Below are positions 23,362 to 32,784 of a DNA stretch of 45,854 bases, in pieces. Numbering within the stretch: position 1 is the first letter of the stretch; each line of letters opens with the position of its first letter. The stretch lies in the IMG/VR virus record IMGVR_UViG_3300044641_006875, positions 1 to 45,854 of that record. One strand, written 5' to 3'. Under the pieces are notes generated by a model, which saw nothing but the letters and a program-made list of their open reading frames with translations, was not told the DNA's origin and made no database searches. Source of the DNA: a virus. Both the position numbers and the translations under genes were made by a program.

Positions 23362-23369
23362 TATTTATA
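23362..23369 (+). promoter_or_regulatory. Late-type box TATTTATA before the KTSC gene
   Basis: Directly after the Hsp20 terminator and 31 nt before ATG 23401. Confidence 0.5.
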
Positions 23370-23400
23370 TAGAAAATCATTATATTTCTAAAAAAAAGTT

Positions 23401-23646
23401 ATGGCAATATTATCAGAAAGAATCGAAGGTAATAATATATCGGTTGATATTAAATCCAGTAATATAAAATCAGCATTATATAACACCGAAACTAAACTAT
23501 TAACCGTTGTATTCAATAATGGAAGTATTTATGAATATTCAGATGTTTCTTGGGAATTATTCACCAAATTTAGAATGAGTGACTCTCAAGGTGCATTTTT
23601 AAATGCTAAAATAAAGAATGCACACACCTATAAAAAGGTAAGTTAA
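23401..23646 (+). CDS. KTSC-domain protein
   Basis: An 81-residue protein made of one KTSC domain: S-x-I..ALYNTETKLLTVVFNNGSIYEY, then SWELFTKFRMSDSQGAFLN and IKNAHTYKKV. KTSC domains resemble a C-terminal part of some lysyl-tRNA synthetases and are common as stand-alone phage proteins; function not established. Its stop overlaps the next start closely (TAATG), so the two are coupled. Confidence 0.85.
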   Translation: MAILSERIEGNNISVDIKSSNIKSALYNTETKLLTVVFNNGSIYEYSDVSWELFTKFRMSDSQGAFLNAKIKNAHTYKKVS

Positions 23647-24434
23647 TGAAAAACCTAGTAGACGAACTTTTAGAATTATCCGATCCGGAGGTTGATAAAA
23701 AAATAATCAAGTCATTTGAACTTAAGGATCATTTATGCCCAGAAATATTTGAAAAAGACAATACTGGTCAATATGTGATGAAGAAGGAGATTATCGATAA
23801 GCTAATTGAGATTACCGATTCTTTTATTGATTTTACTGGGGTTGATTTTTTTGTTCATGACGTTATACTAATTGGATCTTTAGCTAACTATAATTGGTCA
23901 GAATATTCAGATGTGGATTTGCACATTTTGGTGGATATGAACGAAATGAATGATGGTGCGGAAAAGTCTACAGTCTTAACCGATATTGTTAAAGAGTTTT
24001 TTGATGCTAAAAAGGATGTGTGGAACAAAAAAAATGATATCAAGATAAAAAACTTTGATGTTGAAATATATGTTCAAGATGTTAGTGATGAATATGTGTC
24101 AAGTGGGGTGTATTCAGTTTTAAACAATGAATGGGTTGCTGAACCATCATTAAAGAAAGAAGATATTGATTCAAATAAAATATTAGAAAAGGGAGAGTAT
24201 TTCGCAAAAAAGATAGATCAATTTATTGAGGATAATAATAACGGTATTGATGTTAGTGAACCATTATCCGCATTAAGGGATAAAATAAAAAAATTTAGAA
24301 AAAGTGGTCTAGAGTCTGGTGGGGAATACTCTTATGAGAACTTAACATTCAAGCTTTTAAGGAGAAACGGGTATATTGAGAAGTTAATGGATCTTAGAAA
24401 CAGTATTTCAAACAAAAAATTATCCCTACCATAA
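23646..24434 (+). CDS. Polymerase-beta-fold nucleotidyltransferase
   Basis: A 262-residue protein. The active-site pattern is LIGSLAN near residue 79, then SDVDLHILVD (two carboxylates) and a third carboxylate in FDVEIYVQD near 140. This is the GS-x(10-12)-DxD pattern of nucleotidyltransferases. The rest is helical. It could modify an RNA (tRNA), a host protein or an antibiotic-like small molecule; no neighbour identifies the target. It stands at the border of the head genes. Confidence 0.78.
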   Translation: MKNLVDELLELSDPEVDKKIIKSFELKDHLCPEIFEKDNTGQYVMKKEIIDKLIEITDSFIDFTGVDFFVHDVILIGSLANYNWSEYSDVDLHILVDMNEMNDGAEKSTVLTDIVKEFFDAKKDVWNKKNDIKIKNFDVEIYVQDVSDEYVSSGVYSVLNNEWVAEPSLKKEDIDSNKILEKGEYFAKKIDQFIEDNNNGIDVSEPLSALRDKIKKFRKSGLESGGEYSYENLTFKLLRRNGYIEKLMDLRNSISNKKLSLP

Positions 24435-24488
24435 TTGTTATCTGTATTTTTTTCCTTTTCCCCTGTATTTATAGGGTAAGAATAAGCT

Positions 24489-24496
24489 TATTTATA
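24489..24496 (+). promoter_or_regulatory. Late-type box TATTTATA before gene 24508
   Basis: 11 nt before ATG 24508; a second copy of the same octamer lies at 24466-24473. Confidence 0.55.
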
Positions 24497-24507
24497 ATTT
24501 AAAAACA

Positions 24508-25536
24508 ATGGGAGATATTAAACCTATCGGTAGTGAGAAGTTACAAGGGGATGACAAATTCAAAAGAATTCTTGAGTTAACCTACTACAATCAGAAATCG
24601 TCAAATCAAAAAGCATCTAAAGCTGAATTAGTTAAAGAAAGCTCTAATGGTGTTTATGGTATTGTAAGAGAGAAAGACGGTTATTATGTTAAAAAAGGAC
24701 TGAACGAATCATCACTAGATTATATTGGTGGTATGTTCATGAAAAATAAAAACAAATTTAGTTCATATGCTGAAGCACTTAAAAGATTAGAACTTTTAAA
24801 GGGTCAAGAAATGTTGAACGAAGATATTACAAAATATGTTCTAAAAACGAACAAGCCAAAGCAAGAAGCCCCAATGCCAGAACCTGCTGTTGATAGTGCA
24901 CCAGCACCGTCAATACCATCTACTGATGCTGAACCAGCACCGGCTCCAGATGCACCAAGTGATTCTGCTAGTGAACCATTACCTGGTGGAGATGATATGG
25001 CGCCTGAAGCACAAAGCCCAGAAGAAAGTAAGCGTTCTGATTACATGGCTGAAATACAAAAATTTTCAGGTAAATTAGGTCAGGAACTTAGAGATCAACA
25101 ACCTAAAATGGAAAGCGATGATATTAAGTATGTTTTAAACATGATTATATCTGCTGTTGATCTAGATAAGTTAGAAGATGACGATATTGAAGAGATCGGT
25201 AAGAAATTTGATAGAGATGAAGAAGAAATGGGTTCAGAAGAAATGCCAGCTGATGATGAAGGTCCAGATTTTGAACCAGAATCAGATGAAGCAGCACCTG
25301 AAGATGATTTAGCAGAAAGAATGTCTAAATTAGAAGAACTTATTAATTCAAAATTTGGTGACGATACTAATGGTCACGAAGAGGCTTTAGATGAATTATA
25401 TTTTGATTTTGAAGATGGTGGTGATGAAGCCATGGATCCAGAATCAGAAGAAGAAAATTCTGATTTAGAGATAACTCACGAATTATCAGACATAAACGAA
25501 GCAATTAACACAACGTTAAGTAAATATTTTGAATAA
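24508..25536 (+). CDS. Acidic virion-type protein of unknown function
   Basis: A 342-residue protein: about 120 residues of basic helical sequence, a Pro/Ala linker (EPAVDSAPAPSIP and similar), a middle helical segment and a very acidic C-terminal part. The composition resembles the scaffold protein at 34065. It opens the block of four coupled genes before the terminase. I infer a role inside the head or in assembly. Confidence 0.6.
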   Translation: MGDIKPIGSEKLQGDDKFKRILELTYYNQKSSNQKASKAELVKESSNGVYGIVREKDGYYVKKGLNESSLDYIGGMFMKNKNKFSSYAEALKRLELLKGQEMLNEDITKYVLKTNKPKQEAPMPEPAVDSAPAPSIPSTDAEPAPAPDAPSDSASEPLPGGDDMAPEAQSPEESKRSDYMAEIQKFSGKLGQELRDQQPKMESDDIKYVLNMIISAVDLDKLEDDDIEEIGKKFDRDEEEMGSEEMPADDEGPDFEPESDEAAPEDDLAERMSKLEELINSKFGDDTNGHEEALDELYFDFEDGGDEAMDPESEEENSDLEITHELSDINEAINTTLSKYFE

Positions 25537-25938
25537 ATGTACCTTCTATATATTAACGAATTAGGTCAAGACTATAAAGGCCAGAGACAATACGAATTTA
25601 TCTTTGGTAACGACCCTGATACGTTAGTTGAGGAATGGTTTATAATTCCATCTGCCGGTAGGGCGATACCACCAGAAGTAGAATCAATAGATTTAGTTGG
25701 TCTACTTAAGAATTCTGATTTAAAGCTTGAATTAGTACAGAATTCTGATTATTTTGGTGTTATTGATGCGGTTGATGGAATTGTTGCTTTAGGGTGGGAA
25801 GCATTTGATATTGAGGCAGAAGAAAGACCAATTAGGGTTTCTTTTCATTTTGCTGAAGAATTAGATAGTGTTACCGAAAAATTAGCAACAAAAGGACTTA
25901 GATTAATTAACGAAGAAATTAAATATAAATTAAAATGA
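25537..25938 (+). CDS. Hypothetical protein in the head gene block
   Basis: A 133-residue globular protein that starts directly at the stop of the previous gene and overlaps the next by ATGA. Strand-rich N-terminus (YLLYINELGQDY) and a region EEWFIIPSAGRAIPPEV. Not recognised; co-location with assembly genes suggests a structural or assembly role. Confidence 0.65.
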   Translation: MYLLYINELGQDYKGQRQYEFIFGNDPDTLVEEWFIIPSAGRAIPPEVESIDLVGLLKNSDLKLELVQNSDYFGVIDAVDGIVALGWEAFDIEAEERPIRVSFHFAEELDSVTEKLATKGLRLINEEIKYKLK

Positions 25939-26780
25939 ACAGAGCGGAAACAATTGAAAAGCTAATCAAAGAAGGTTTTTCAGAAAAAACATTAGTTAAA
26001 TTTAATGATAATCAGTTAAAGAAATTTGCTGGTAAAATATTAAAAGAAGCTCAAACTGTTACAACAACCAAAACAGTTTATAACAGTAAAGATCCAAAAG
26101 ATATTGCGGCGTTAAATGCTGCATTGAAGAATCCAGATGCGTTGAAAAATCAACCGGCGGAAGTTAAAGAAGCATCTAAAAAGAAAGCAAGTAAAAAATC
26201 ACCTAAATCAGATGATGGACAAACTGATGAGGAATTATATAATGCATTGTCTGATATGGGATGGAATTATGGTGAGTACGGTAGTGATGATTTTGACGAT
26301 GATGGATTTGCTGAAGCTGCTATGAATTTAGGTTATCGTTGGAATGAAAAGAAAAAAAAGTGGTACAATAGAGATACAAATGAATCAATAAAATCATCAC
26401 ATGGTTTTAAGAAAATTAATGAGTTTGTAAATAACATTGTTGATAAGAAGTATCACACAATGACAACAAAATCAGAAATGGTGGAATTAGTTAAATCAAA
26501 AATGAAAACAGTTGTATCTGAAGATTTAACAGAAAAAAGAATGCCAAAAATACCTGAATTCATGTCATTTGATTCTATAGTATCTGCTGGTAAACCAGAA
26601 GAAGCTCCTGTTCAACCTGAAGTTATTCCTGATACACCAACAAGGGAAAAACCAACTAGAGAAGATGATCCTAGAAGAAGACCTTTTAGAAATCCAAATG
26701 AAGAGCCTGGGGTAGATCCAGATCCAAAAGCTAAAATAAGAAAAATAAGTAGACCTAATATGTCTATGGCAGCAGAATAA
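25935..26780 (+). CDS. Hypothetical Lys/Glu-rich virion-type protein
   Basis: A 281-residue protein with a helical N-terminus (MNRAETIEKLIKEGFSEK), a Lys-rich middle, an aromatic/acidic segment (DMGWNYGEYGSDDFDDDG) repeated in degenerate form as NLGYRWNEKKKKWYNRD, and a Pro/Arg-rich end. Overlaps the previous gene by 4 nt. No family recognised. Confidence 0.6.
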   Translation: MNRAETIEKLIKEGFSEKTLVKFNDNQLKKFAGKILKEAQTVTTTKTVYNSKDPKDIAALNAALKNPDALKNQPAEVKEASKKKASKKSPKSDDGQTDEELYNALSDMGWNYGEYGSDDFDDDGFAEAAMNLGYRWNEKKKKWYNRDTNESIKSSHGFKKINEFVNNIVDKKYHTMTTKSEMVELVKSKMKTVVSEDLTEKRMPKIPEFMSFDSIVSAGKPEEAPVQPEVIPDTPTREKPTREDDPRRRPFRNPNEEPGVDPDPKAKIRKISRPNMSMAAE

Positions 26781-26788
26781 TTTTAACT

Positions 26789-28090
26789 ATGAAATTAACA
26801 AAAAAAGCGTTATTATTGAAGTTAAGAGAAAACCTTAACGAGATGCCAATGACCTTTGACACACCAGATAGTAGACCAAATCCAGACGTTGAAAGAGATT
26901 TAGCTAATAGAAATCACACATTTAAAAAAGTTAATCTACCTAAAAATGTGGATGAACCACATTCAAATTTTGAAGAATTATTAGCATCTAAACGCTATAG
27001 ACAAATTGTTGATAATGTTAGACGAAATTTAGGTATGTCTTTGGGTGTTGGAGAACAAAAAGCACACACATTGGTTAGTACAATGATGCAAGCGCAAGGT
27101 GAAGTATCAAGAATTGAATCAAGACATTTAAGAGAATTAGAAGCATTAGCTGTCGAGTTGGTTATGAAGGAGTTGGGTATCGAAGAGGGTGATATTGTTT
27201 ATGAAGCAAAGATTGATCAACCGTCTAATGAAGGTTTTAAAAATTCACCAGAAGGTGAAATGGAACCAGAAGAAGTTGAACTAGAGAAAGAACTTGTTGA
27301 TGAATTAGATGATTTCACATTAGAAAGAGCAAAAAGAAGAATGATAAATGCTATGATGCAAGGTGCATCAACTAAGGGTCATTTTATGTTTCACTACGCG
27401 GCCGGTAAAATACAAGAAATTACAGGTCAAGGAGAAAGATTGATTGCTATGTATGGTGCTTTAATGTCAGCAGCAGATGCTATGTTATGGCAAGGAAGTA
27501 ATAGAGGTTTGGGTGTTGGTGGAGGCGGTGGGACACCACCAGTTGGCGGTAAAGAAAAAGCATACCCATTTGAAAATCCACCAAGAGTTGTTGCAACAGC
27601 AATTAACTTCCCAATATTAGTTCATGAATTAATTAAAGGAACATACGAAGTTATTTCAGCATTACACGGTCAACCAAAAGATAAGGATTTGGCTAAAAGA
27701 GTAATGGAAAAAGAAGATAGTAAGAACAAAGAAATATGGGATTTTAGATTAGGACCAGCAATCTGGGATATGCTTAAAGATTCCTTTCCTGAAGAAACTA
27801 TCACTGAAGAAGATAAAGTTGGAATTCAATTAATTATGTTCCAAACTATTGTATCTAAACCAGCTAAAGAATTTTTAATTTTTATGAGAGAAGTTCTTTC
27901 TGGTAGTGATACCGGTAAGAGATTAATGAAGTCGTTATATAATATGATTAATGGTGAAATTAATGACTATGATTATAAAGTAGCAATGACTGATTTTAAC
28001 GAAACGTTAGAGACCACATCAGAAAATACAGACGATGACGATTTCCTAGATTTTCTTCAAAGTATGGGAATAGATAAACCAAAAGATTAA
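26789..28090 (+). CDS. Predicted virion structural protein upstream of terminase
   Basis: A 433-residue protein. The N-terminus MKLTKKALLLKLRENLNEMP is a basic amphipathic helix ending in L-N-E, similar to capsid-targeting leader peptides of T4-type internal head proteins. A Gly-rich turn (GVGGGGGTPPVGG) divides two helical halves. Function unknown; it is followed by a terminator and the terminase. Confidence 0.6.
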   Translation: MKLTKKALLLKLRENLNEMPMTFDTPDSRPNPDVERDLANRNHTFKKVNLPKNVDEPHSNFEELLASKRYRQIVDNVRRNLGMSLGVGEQKAHTLVSTMMQAQGEVSRIESRHLRELEALAVELVMKELGIEEGDIVYEAKIDQPSNEGFKNSPEGEMEPEEVELEKELVDELDDFTLERAKRRMINAMMQGASTKGHFMFHYAAGKIQEITGQGERLIAMYGALMSAADAMLWQGSNRGLGVGGGGGTPPVGGKEKAYPFENPPRVVATAINFPILVHELIKGTYEVISALHGQPKDKDLAKRVMEKEDSKNKEIWDFRLGPAIWDMLKDSFPEETITEEDKVGIQLIMFQTIVSKPAKEFLIFMREVLSGSDTGKRLMKSLYNMINGEINDYDYKVAMTDFNETLETTSENTDDDDFLDFLQSMGIDKPKD

Positions 28091-28094
28091 GTTA

Positions 28095-28119
28095 AAGTGG
28101 TCAAATCGACCACTTTTTT
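28095..28119 (+). terminator. Rho-independent terminator before the terminase gene
   Basis: AAGTGGTC / GACCACTT perfect 8-bp stem, 5-nt loop, T-run to 28119. Confidence 0.88.
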
Positions 28120-28121
28120 CA

Positions 28122-28129
28122 TATTTATA
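28122..28129 (+). promoter_or_regulatory. Late-type box TATTTATA, 3 nt before the terminase ATG
   Basis: TATTTATA-CGT-ATG, immediately after a terminator, so a promoter is required here. Confidence 0.6.
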
Positions 28130-28132
28130 CGT

Positions 28133-29917
28133 ATGAGTCAAAAAATAGAACAATTAAAAGAATATGCGCGTATAATAAAAGATACTCCATACGCACTTAG
28201 AACATATCTACAGACTTTTGATAACACACAAAAGAAATTTGTGCCGTTAGAATTGTTTCCTGATCAAATACAGTTGTTAAAAGATTATGAAACATATAAT
28301 GAAAATATTACTAGAAAATATAGACAAGCCGGTGTTACAACAGTAACAGCAGCATGGTTATCAAAAAAATTACAATTAGCAAAACCAGAAAATCCTGAAA
28401 GGGTTTTGATTATTGCAAACAAAAGAGACACCGCAATTGAGATGGCGAATAAGGTTCGTCATTTCTTAGATCAATGGCCAGAATGGTTGAATGTGGGGTT
28501 CTCACCAGATAAAAACTCAGAAAGTAGATTTAGATTAAATAACGGATCAGAAGTAAAAGCCGTTGCAACATCTGCGGATGCTCTTCGTGGTTTTACACCT
28601 ACGGTACTTGTATTTGACGAGGCTGCGTATATTGAGGCCGGAGAAGACTTCTGGGCGGCTTCTATGGCGTCTTTGTCTACCGGTGGTAAGATTATATTAA
28701 TTTCAACACCAAACGGTTATGATCCAATTTATTATGGTGTATATGAACAAGCAATTAGAGGTATAAATGATTTCCATATTACTGATTTAAGATGGTTTAA
28801 AGATCCAAGATATACTAAAGACTTAGTATGGGTTAAAGTACCGGATATTGTACATTACATGTTAAATAGAGAGCAGTATAATGATGATGAGGTTCTATTA
28901 AAAGAATTTGATTTAACAAAGTATAATGAACTATTAGATGCTGGTTATCAACCATATTCATCTTGGTTTGAATCAATGTCTAAAAAATTCAAATATGATA
29001 AAAGAAAAATTGCACAAGAGCTTGAATGTGACTTCTTAGGATCTGGTGATAGTGTTATTCCAAACGAAACAATGGAAAAAATCGCCAAAAACATGATTAA
29101 GCAACCGAAAGAAAAATACATGCAAGGGTTACTTTGGCAATGGAAGGAGCCAGAACAAGGTCATAGATATATTATGGGGGTTGATGTTAGTAGAGGTGAT
29201 AGTGATGACTTTTCAGCAATAAACATTGTTGATTTTGATGGTAGAGAACAAGTTCTTGAATATGTTGGTAAGATGCCACCAGATGATTTAGCATCTGTTG
29301 CATATAAATGGGGTATATTATATGACGCGTTTATTGTTATTGATATTACTGGAGGTATGGGTGTTGCAACATCAAGAAAGTTACAAGAGTTGGGGTATAA
29401 AAATTTATTTATAGATGGTATTAACACAAAAAATGTTTGGGAATATAATGCCAAAGCAATGGAAAAAATACCTGGTATTAATTTTAATAATAAAAGAACA
29501 CAAATTGTTGCAGCATTCGAGGAACAATTGAGACATGATTTTGCTGTTAGATCAAATAGATTATTAAATGAACTTAATACATTTGTTTATATCAACGGTA
29601 AACCAGATCATATGAAAGGTGCTCATGATGACGCAATTATGAGTATAGCAATAGCATTGTATGCTGGAGACATTTCTTTTACACAACTAGTAAGAAACGA
29701 ACAACAAAATAAAGCGATGCTTGAGTCTTGGGTTATGTCTGAAAGAACATATCAAGCACCACAAACAGAAAATTATTCATATGGTACCAGTTTTGACCAA
29801 GTAGGTATGATGCAGATAGATAGTTCACCATATGCTAAGGCTAGTTCTTCTCAACCAGCAAAAGAACAATATCAACAGTATAACTGGTTGTTCGGTACAA
29901 ATAAAAAGGCTTTATAA
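28133..29917 (+). CDS. terL: Terminase large subunit (T4 gp17-like)
   Basis: A 594-residue packaging motor ATPase and nuclease. The deviant Walker A RQAGVTT (64-70) and Walker B VLVFDEAA (158-165) match T4 gp17. The RNase H-like nuclease has GVDVSRG near 349, VIDITGG near 402 and HDDA near 497, all catalytic carboxylates present. I place the start at ATG 28133; the frame is open to 28097 but that part is the terminator and promoter. No small terminase subunit was recognised in the window. Confidence 0.96.
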   Translation: MSQKIEQLKEYARIIKDTPYALRTYLQTFDNTQKKFVPLELFPDQIQLLKDYETYNENITRKYRQAGVTTVTAAWLSKKLQLAKPENPERVLIIANKRDTAIEMANKVRHFLDQWPEWLNVGFSPDKNSESRFRLNNGSEVKAVATSADALRGFTPTVLVFDEAAYIEAGEDFWAASMASLSTGGKIILISTPNGYDPIYYGVYEQAIRGINDFHITDLRWFKDPRYTKDLVWVKVPDIVHYMLNREQYNDDEVLLKEFDLTKYNELLDAGYQPYSSWFESMSKKFKYDKRKIAQELECDFLGSGDSVIPNETMEKIAKNMIKQPKEKYMQGLLWQWKEPEQGHRYIMGVDVSRGDSDDFSAINIVDFDGREQVLEYVGKMPPDDLASVAYKWGILYDAFIVIDITGGMGVATSRKLQELGYKNLFIDGINTKNVWEYNAKAMEKIPGINFNNKRTQIVAAFEEQLRHDFAVRSNRLLNELNTFVYINGKPDHMKGAHDDAIMSIAIALYAGDISFTQLVRNEQQNKAMLESWVMSERTYQAPQTENYSYGTSFDQVGMMQIDSSPYAKASSSQPAKEQYQQYNWLFGTNKKAL

Positions 29918-29950
29918 TAACATAAAAATTGATTAGATTAAATACAATAG

Positions 29951-29958
29951 TATTTATA
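29951..29958 (+). promoter_or_regulatory. Late-type box TATTTATA, 4 nt before the portal ATG
   Basis: TATTTATA-TAGT-ATG in the 45-nt gap between terminase and portal genes. Confidence 0.58.
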
Positions 29959-29962
29959 TAGT

Positions 29963-31765
29963 ATGGCGAATCAAGATTTGACAGTTTTTCAGAAATTAAC
30001 CAAGATATTTGGTTTTCAAAACAGTGGGGCACAGAATCCACCGTCATTTAACTTTTCAAGAGAAGAGTTATTGAAAACAGATGATCCGGTTGAGTTTGAA
30101 AAAGCAAAATTACAAGCACAACAATCACAGTTCCTTTTTGACAAATGGGCCAAGTTAGATAATTCATTATATAATCAATCTGTATATTATGAACCAAACA
30201 GACTTGCGGCTTATTATGACTATGAATCTATGGAGTTTACTCCAGAAGTGTCTGCAGCGTTAGATATCTATGCTGAAGAGTCAACAACAATGTCAGAAAA
30301 AGGATATATTTTAAATGTTTATTCTGAATCTAAAAGAGTTAAAAATGTATTGGTAGATTTATTTGAAAATAGATTAGATATTAATACCAATTTACAAATG
30401 TGGGCCAGAAACGTATGTAAGTATGGTGATAACTTTGTTTATTTAAAAAGTGATCCGGAAAGGGGTATTGTTGGGTGTCATCAATTACCTAACATCGAAA
30501 TAGAAAGAATTGAAGGTGCGCAGGCGAAAGTACCAAGCATGGATAACATAAAATCCCCGATTCGCGAATTGAGATTTGCATGGAAAAATAGAGACATGGA
30601 ATTCCAATCTTGGGAATTAGCACATTTTAGACTATTAGGTGATGATAGAAAGTTACCATATGGTACATCCATGCTAGATAAGATTAGAAGAATTTGGAAA
30701 CAACTTTTACTTGCTGAAGATGCTATGTTAATTTACAGAACATCAAGAGCACCAGAAAGACGTGTGTTTAAAATATTTGTTGGAAACATGGACGATAAAG
30801 ATATCGAACCGTATGTACAACGTGTTGCAAATAAATTTAAAAGAGATCAGGTTGTTGATAGTAGAAATGGTCAAGTAGACATGAGATACAATCAGATGGC
30901 TGTGGATCAAGACTATTTTATACCTGTTCGTGACCCAGCAGCACCAAGTCCTATTGAAACTTTAGCTGGTGCACAAAATTTAGGGGAGATTGCGGATATT
31001 GAATATATTCAAAAGAAATTGTTGGCTGCTCTTCGTATACCTAAAGCATTTTTAGGTTTTGAGGAAGTTGTTGGTGATGGTAAGAACCTTGCATTAATGG
31101 ATATTCGTTTTGCAAGAACAATTAATAGAATACAAAAATCATTAGTACAAGAATTAAATAAAATAGCTTTAATTCATTTATACCTTTTGGGATTAGAAGA
31201 TGAATTAGAAAACTTTACTTTAGGTTTAACAAATCCATCATCTCAGTCTGATCTATTAAAGATTGAACAATGGAAAGAGAAAGTTACTCTTTACAAAGAT
31301 GCAACATCAGATCAATCACAGGTTGGTATATTACCTGTGTCACATACTTGGGCTAAGAAAAATATTCTTGGTATGAGTGATAATGAGGTGTTGTTAGATT
31401 TACAACAACAACGTCTTGAAAGAGCAATGGGTGCTGAATTACAAAATACTGCACAGATTATTAAGAGATCTGGTGTATTTGATGAAGTAGATAGTAAATA
31501 TGGTATTCCAGAAGAAGAAAGAGCTAAAATAGAAGCACAAGCACCAGAAGGTGGTGACGAAGGCGCATTAGGCGGCGGAATGCCACCTCCTCCAGCACCA
31601 TCAGGTGGAGAAGCATCTGAGCCATTAAGTGAACAAAAGAAATTTAACAAAATAAATAGTATTTTAGGTGAGTCTCAAGAAATGGGTGATTTATTTGATC
31701 TTGAAAAAGCACAGAAGAATATTTATGAAATAGAGAATAAATTAAACGATATATTAAACCAATAA
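29963..31765 (+). CDS. gp20: Portal protein (T4 gp20-like)
   Basis: A 600-residue protein that forms the dodecameric vertex for DNA entry. Diagnostic parts: RLAAYYDYESMEFTPEVSAA and DIYAEESTT (N-terminal region), NLQMWARNVCKYGDNFVYLK, and KAFLGFEEVVGDGKNLALMD in the clip/stem part, which match T4-type portals. The C-terminal 60 residues are Pro/Gly and acidic. Next to terminase, as in most tailed phages. Confidence 0.93.
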   Translation: MANQDLTVFQKLTKIFGFQNSGAQNPPSFNFSREELLKTDDPVEFEKAKLQAQQSQFLFDKWAKLDNSLYNQSVYYEPNRLAAYYDYESMEFTPEVSAALDIYAEESTTMSEKGYILNVYSESKRVKNVLVDLFENRLDINTNLQMWARNVCKYGDNFVYLKSDPERGIVGCHQLPNIEIERIEGAQAKVPSMDNIKSPIRELRFAWKNRDMEFQSWELAHFRLLGDDRKLPYGTSMLDKIRRIWKQLLLAEDAMLIYRTSRAPERRVFKIFVGNMDDKDIEPYVQRVANKFKRDQVVDSRNGQVDMRYNQMAVDQDYFIPVRDPAAPSPIETLAGAQNLGEIADIEYIQKKLLAALRIPKAFLGFEEVVGDGKNLALMDIRFARTINRIQKSLVQELNKIALIHLYLLGLEDELENFTLGLTNPSSQSDLLKIEQWKEKVTLYKDATSDQSQVGILPVSHTWAKKNILGMSDNEVLLDLQQQRLERAMGAELQNTAQIIKRSGVFDEVDSKYGIPEEERAKIEAQAPEGGDEGALGGGMPPPPAPSGGEASEPLSEQKKFNKINSILGESQEMGDLFDLEKAQKNIYEIENKLNDILNQ

Positions 31766-31767
31766 CA

Positions 31768-32523
31768 ATGAGCAAGATTGGGGTTATAAAAACTAAACTT
31801 TTAAAGAAGTTAACAGAATCATATGGTTCTAACAATAAATCTGAAATGAAAAACATTTTAAAGACTATTGTTGAAAATAAAGAATTTAAAGAAATGTATC
31901 TTTTCTACGAAGAGATTGAGAACAAATATTTTGAAGATAAGGAAACAGCAAAATTATATGTTGAAGGTATTGATACTATGTTAAACCATACTATGGGGAA
32001 ACAACAGGTTAAAAGTTTAAACACGTTTTGTGAATCATTGGACAAAAAGTTAGGTGATATCGAAGTTAACTCTAATGAATTATATGAAGCATTAGATCAA
32101 CTTAGTACAGAAGATTCTTTATTAACACTAGAAAAGAAAATAGTAGCTAAAAAGAAATTAGTTGAGCATTTAACAAAGAAAAAATCAGTAGAAAATATCG
32201 TTGAGAATAACACTTACACCGCAAATGAAAATTTGTTACACGCGGTTCTAGTAAATAACTTTAATAGTTTATATGAAAATACTTTAACTAAAGAAGATAA
32301 AGAACAACTTAAAAGTATTTTAGAGTTAAACGGTGAGGATTTAGTATCAAAAACTAAAGAATTAAAAGAATCTATTTTAAATAAAGTAGACAATATTTTA
32401 TCAGAATCAAAAGATGGTGATTTGGGTAGTAAGCTTCAATCAGTTAAGAATGAGGTTAATACCATGGAGCTATCAAAATACAATTATTACAGATTAACAC
32501 AATTGAAAAATGGTCTTGATTAG
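31768..32523 (+). CDS. Helical protein between portal and protease (possible head-core component)
   Basis: A 251-residue, Lys/Glu/Leu-rich, mainly helical protein. It starts 2 nt after the portal gene. In T4 this interval holds small prohead core proteins (gp67, gp68), so a core role is possible by position only; no sequence match can be shown. Its stop codon lies within the terminator stem-loop at 32509. Confidence 0.6.
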   Translation: MSKIGVIKTKLLKKLTESYGSNNKSEMKNILKTIVENKEFKEMYLFYEEIENKYFEDKETAKLYVEGIDTMLNHTMGKQQVKSLNTFCESLDKKLGDIEVNSNELYEALDQLSTEDSLLTLEKKIVAKKKLVEHLTKKKSVENIVENNTYTANENLLHAVLVNNFNSLYENTLTKEDKEQLKSILELNGEDLVSKTKELKESILNKVDNILSESKDGDLGSKLQSVKNEVNTMELSKYNYYRLTQLKNGLD

Positions 32524-32538
32524 TTAAGACCATTTTTT
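32509..32538. terminator. Bidirectional terminator between head gene and bS21 gene
   Basis: AATGGTCTT / AAGACCATT perfect stem with 8-nt loop and T-runs in both directions. The ends of both convergent reading frames lie inside it. Confidence 0.88.
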
Positions 32539-32711
32539 AATTTCTCCACATAAACAGCTTTTAATACTTCAGCTCTTCTTTTAACTGAAGGTTTAACAAA
32601 CTCTTGTCTTTCCCTTAGTTGTTGTATCTGTTTAGTTCTTTGAACTTTACCTTTGTAGGTCTTTAGAGCACTCTCGATGCTCTTTTCTTTTTTCATGTCA
32701 ATTATTATCAT
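32520..32711 (-). CDS. rpsU: Ribosomal protein bS21 homologue
   Basis: A 63-residue full-length bS21: MIIIDMKKEKSIESALKTYK, then QLRERQEFVKPSVKRRAE and LKAVYVEKL. The R-x-R-Q-x-F/Y-x-KPS-x-x-R core and start match bS21 of Bacteroidota. bS21 joins the 30S subunit late, near the 3' end of 16S rRNA. In Flavobacterium johnsoniae, bS21 with bS18 and bS6 hides the anti-Shine-Dalgarno; as I recall a C-terminal Tyr (Tyr54) does this, and this protein has Tyr at 54. bS21 has been reported in other large phages. No Shine-Dalgarno is seen; a TATTTATA box lies 4 nt upstream of the ATG. Confidence 0.88.
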   Translation of the reverse strand: MIIIDMKKEKSIESALKTYKGKVQRTKQIQQLRERQEFVKPSVKRRAEVLKAVYVEKLKNGLN

Positions 32712-32715
32712 AACT

Positions 32716-32723
32716 TATAAATA
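32716..32723 (-). promoter_or_regulatory. Late-type box TATTTATA, 4 nt before the bS21 ATG
   Basis: On the - strand TATTTATA-AGTT-ATG (start 32711). Confidence 0.58.
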
Positions 32724-32784
32724 TTTTTATTTAATTTTTTGGAAAATTAATAATTTTTTCTTATTTTTTACTTTATCACCATAA

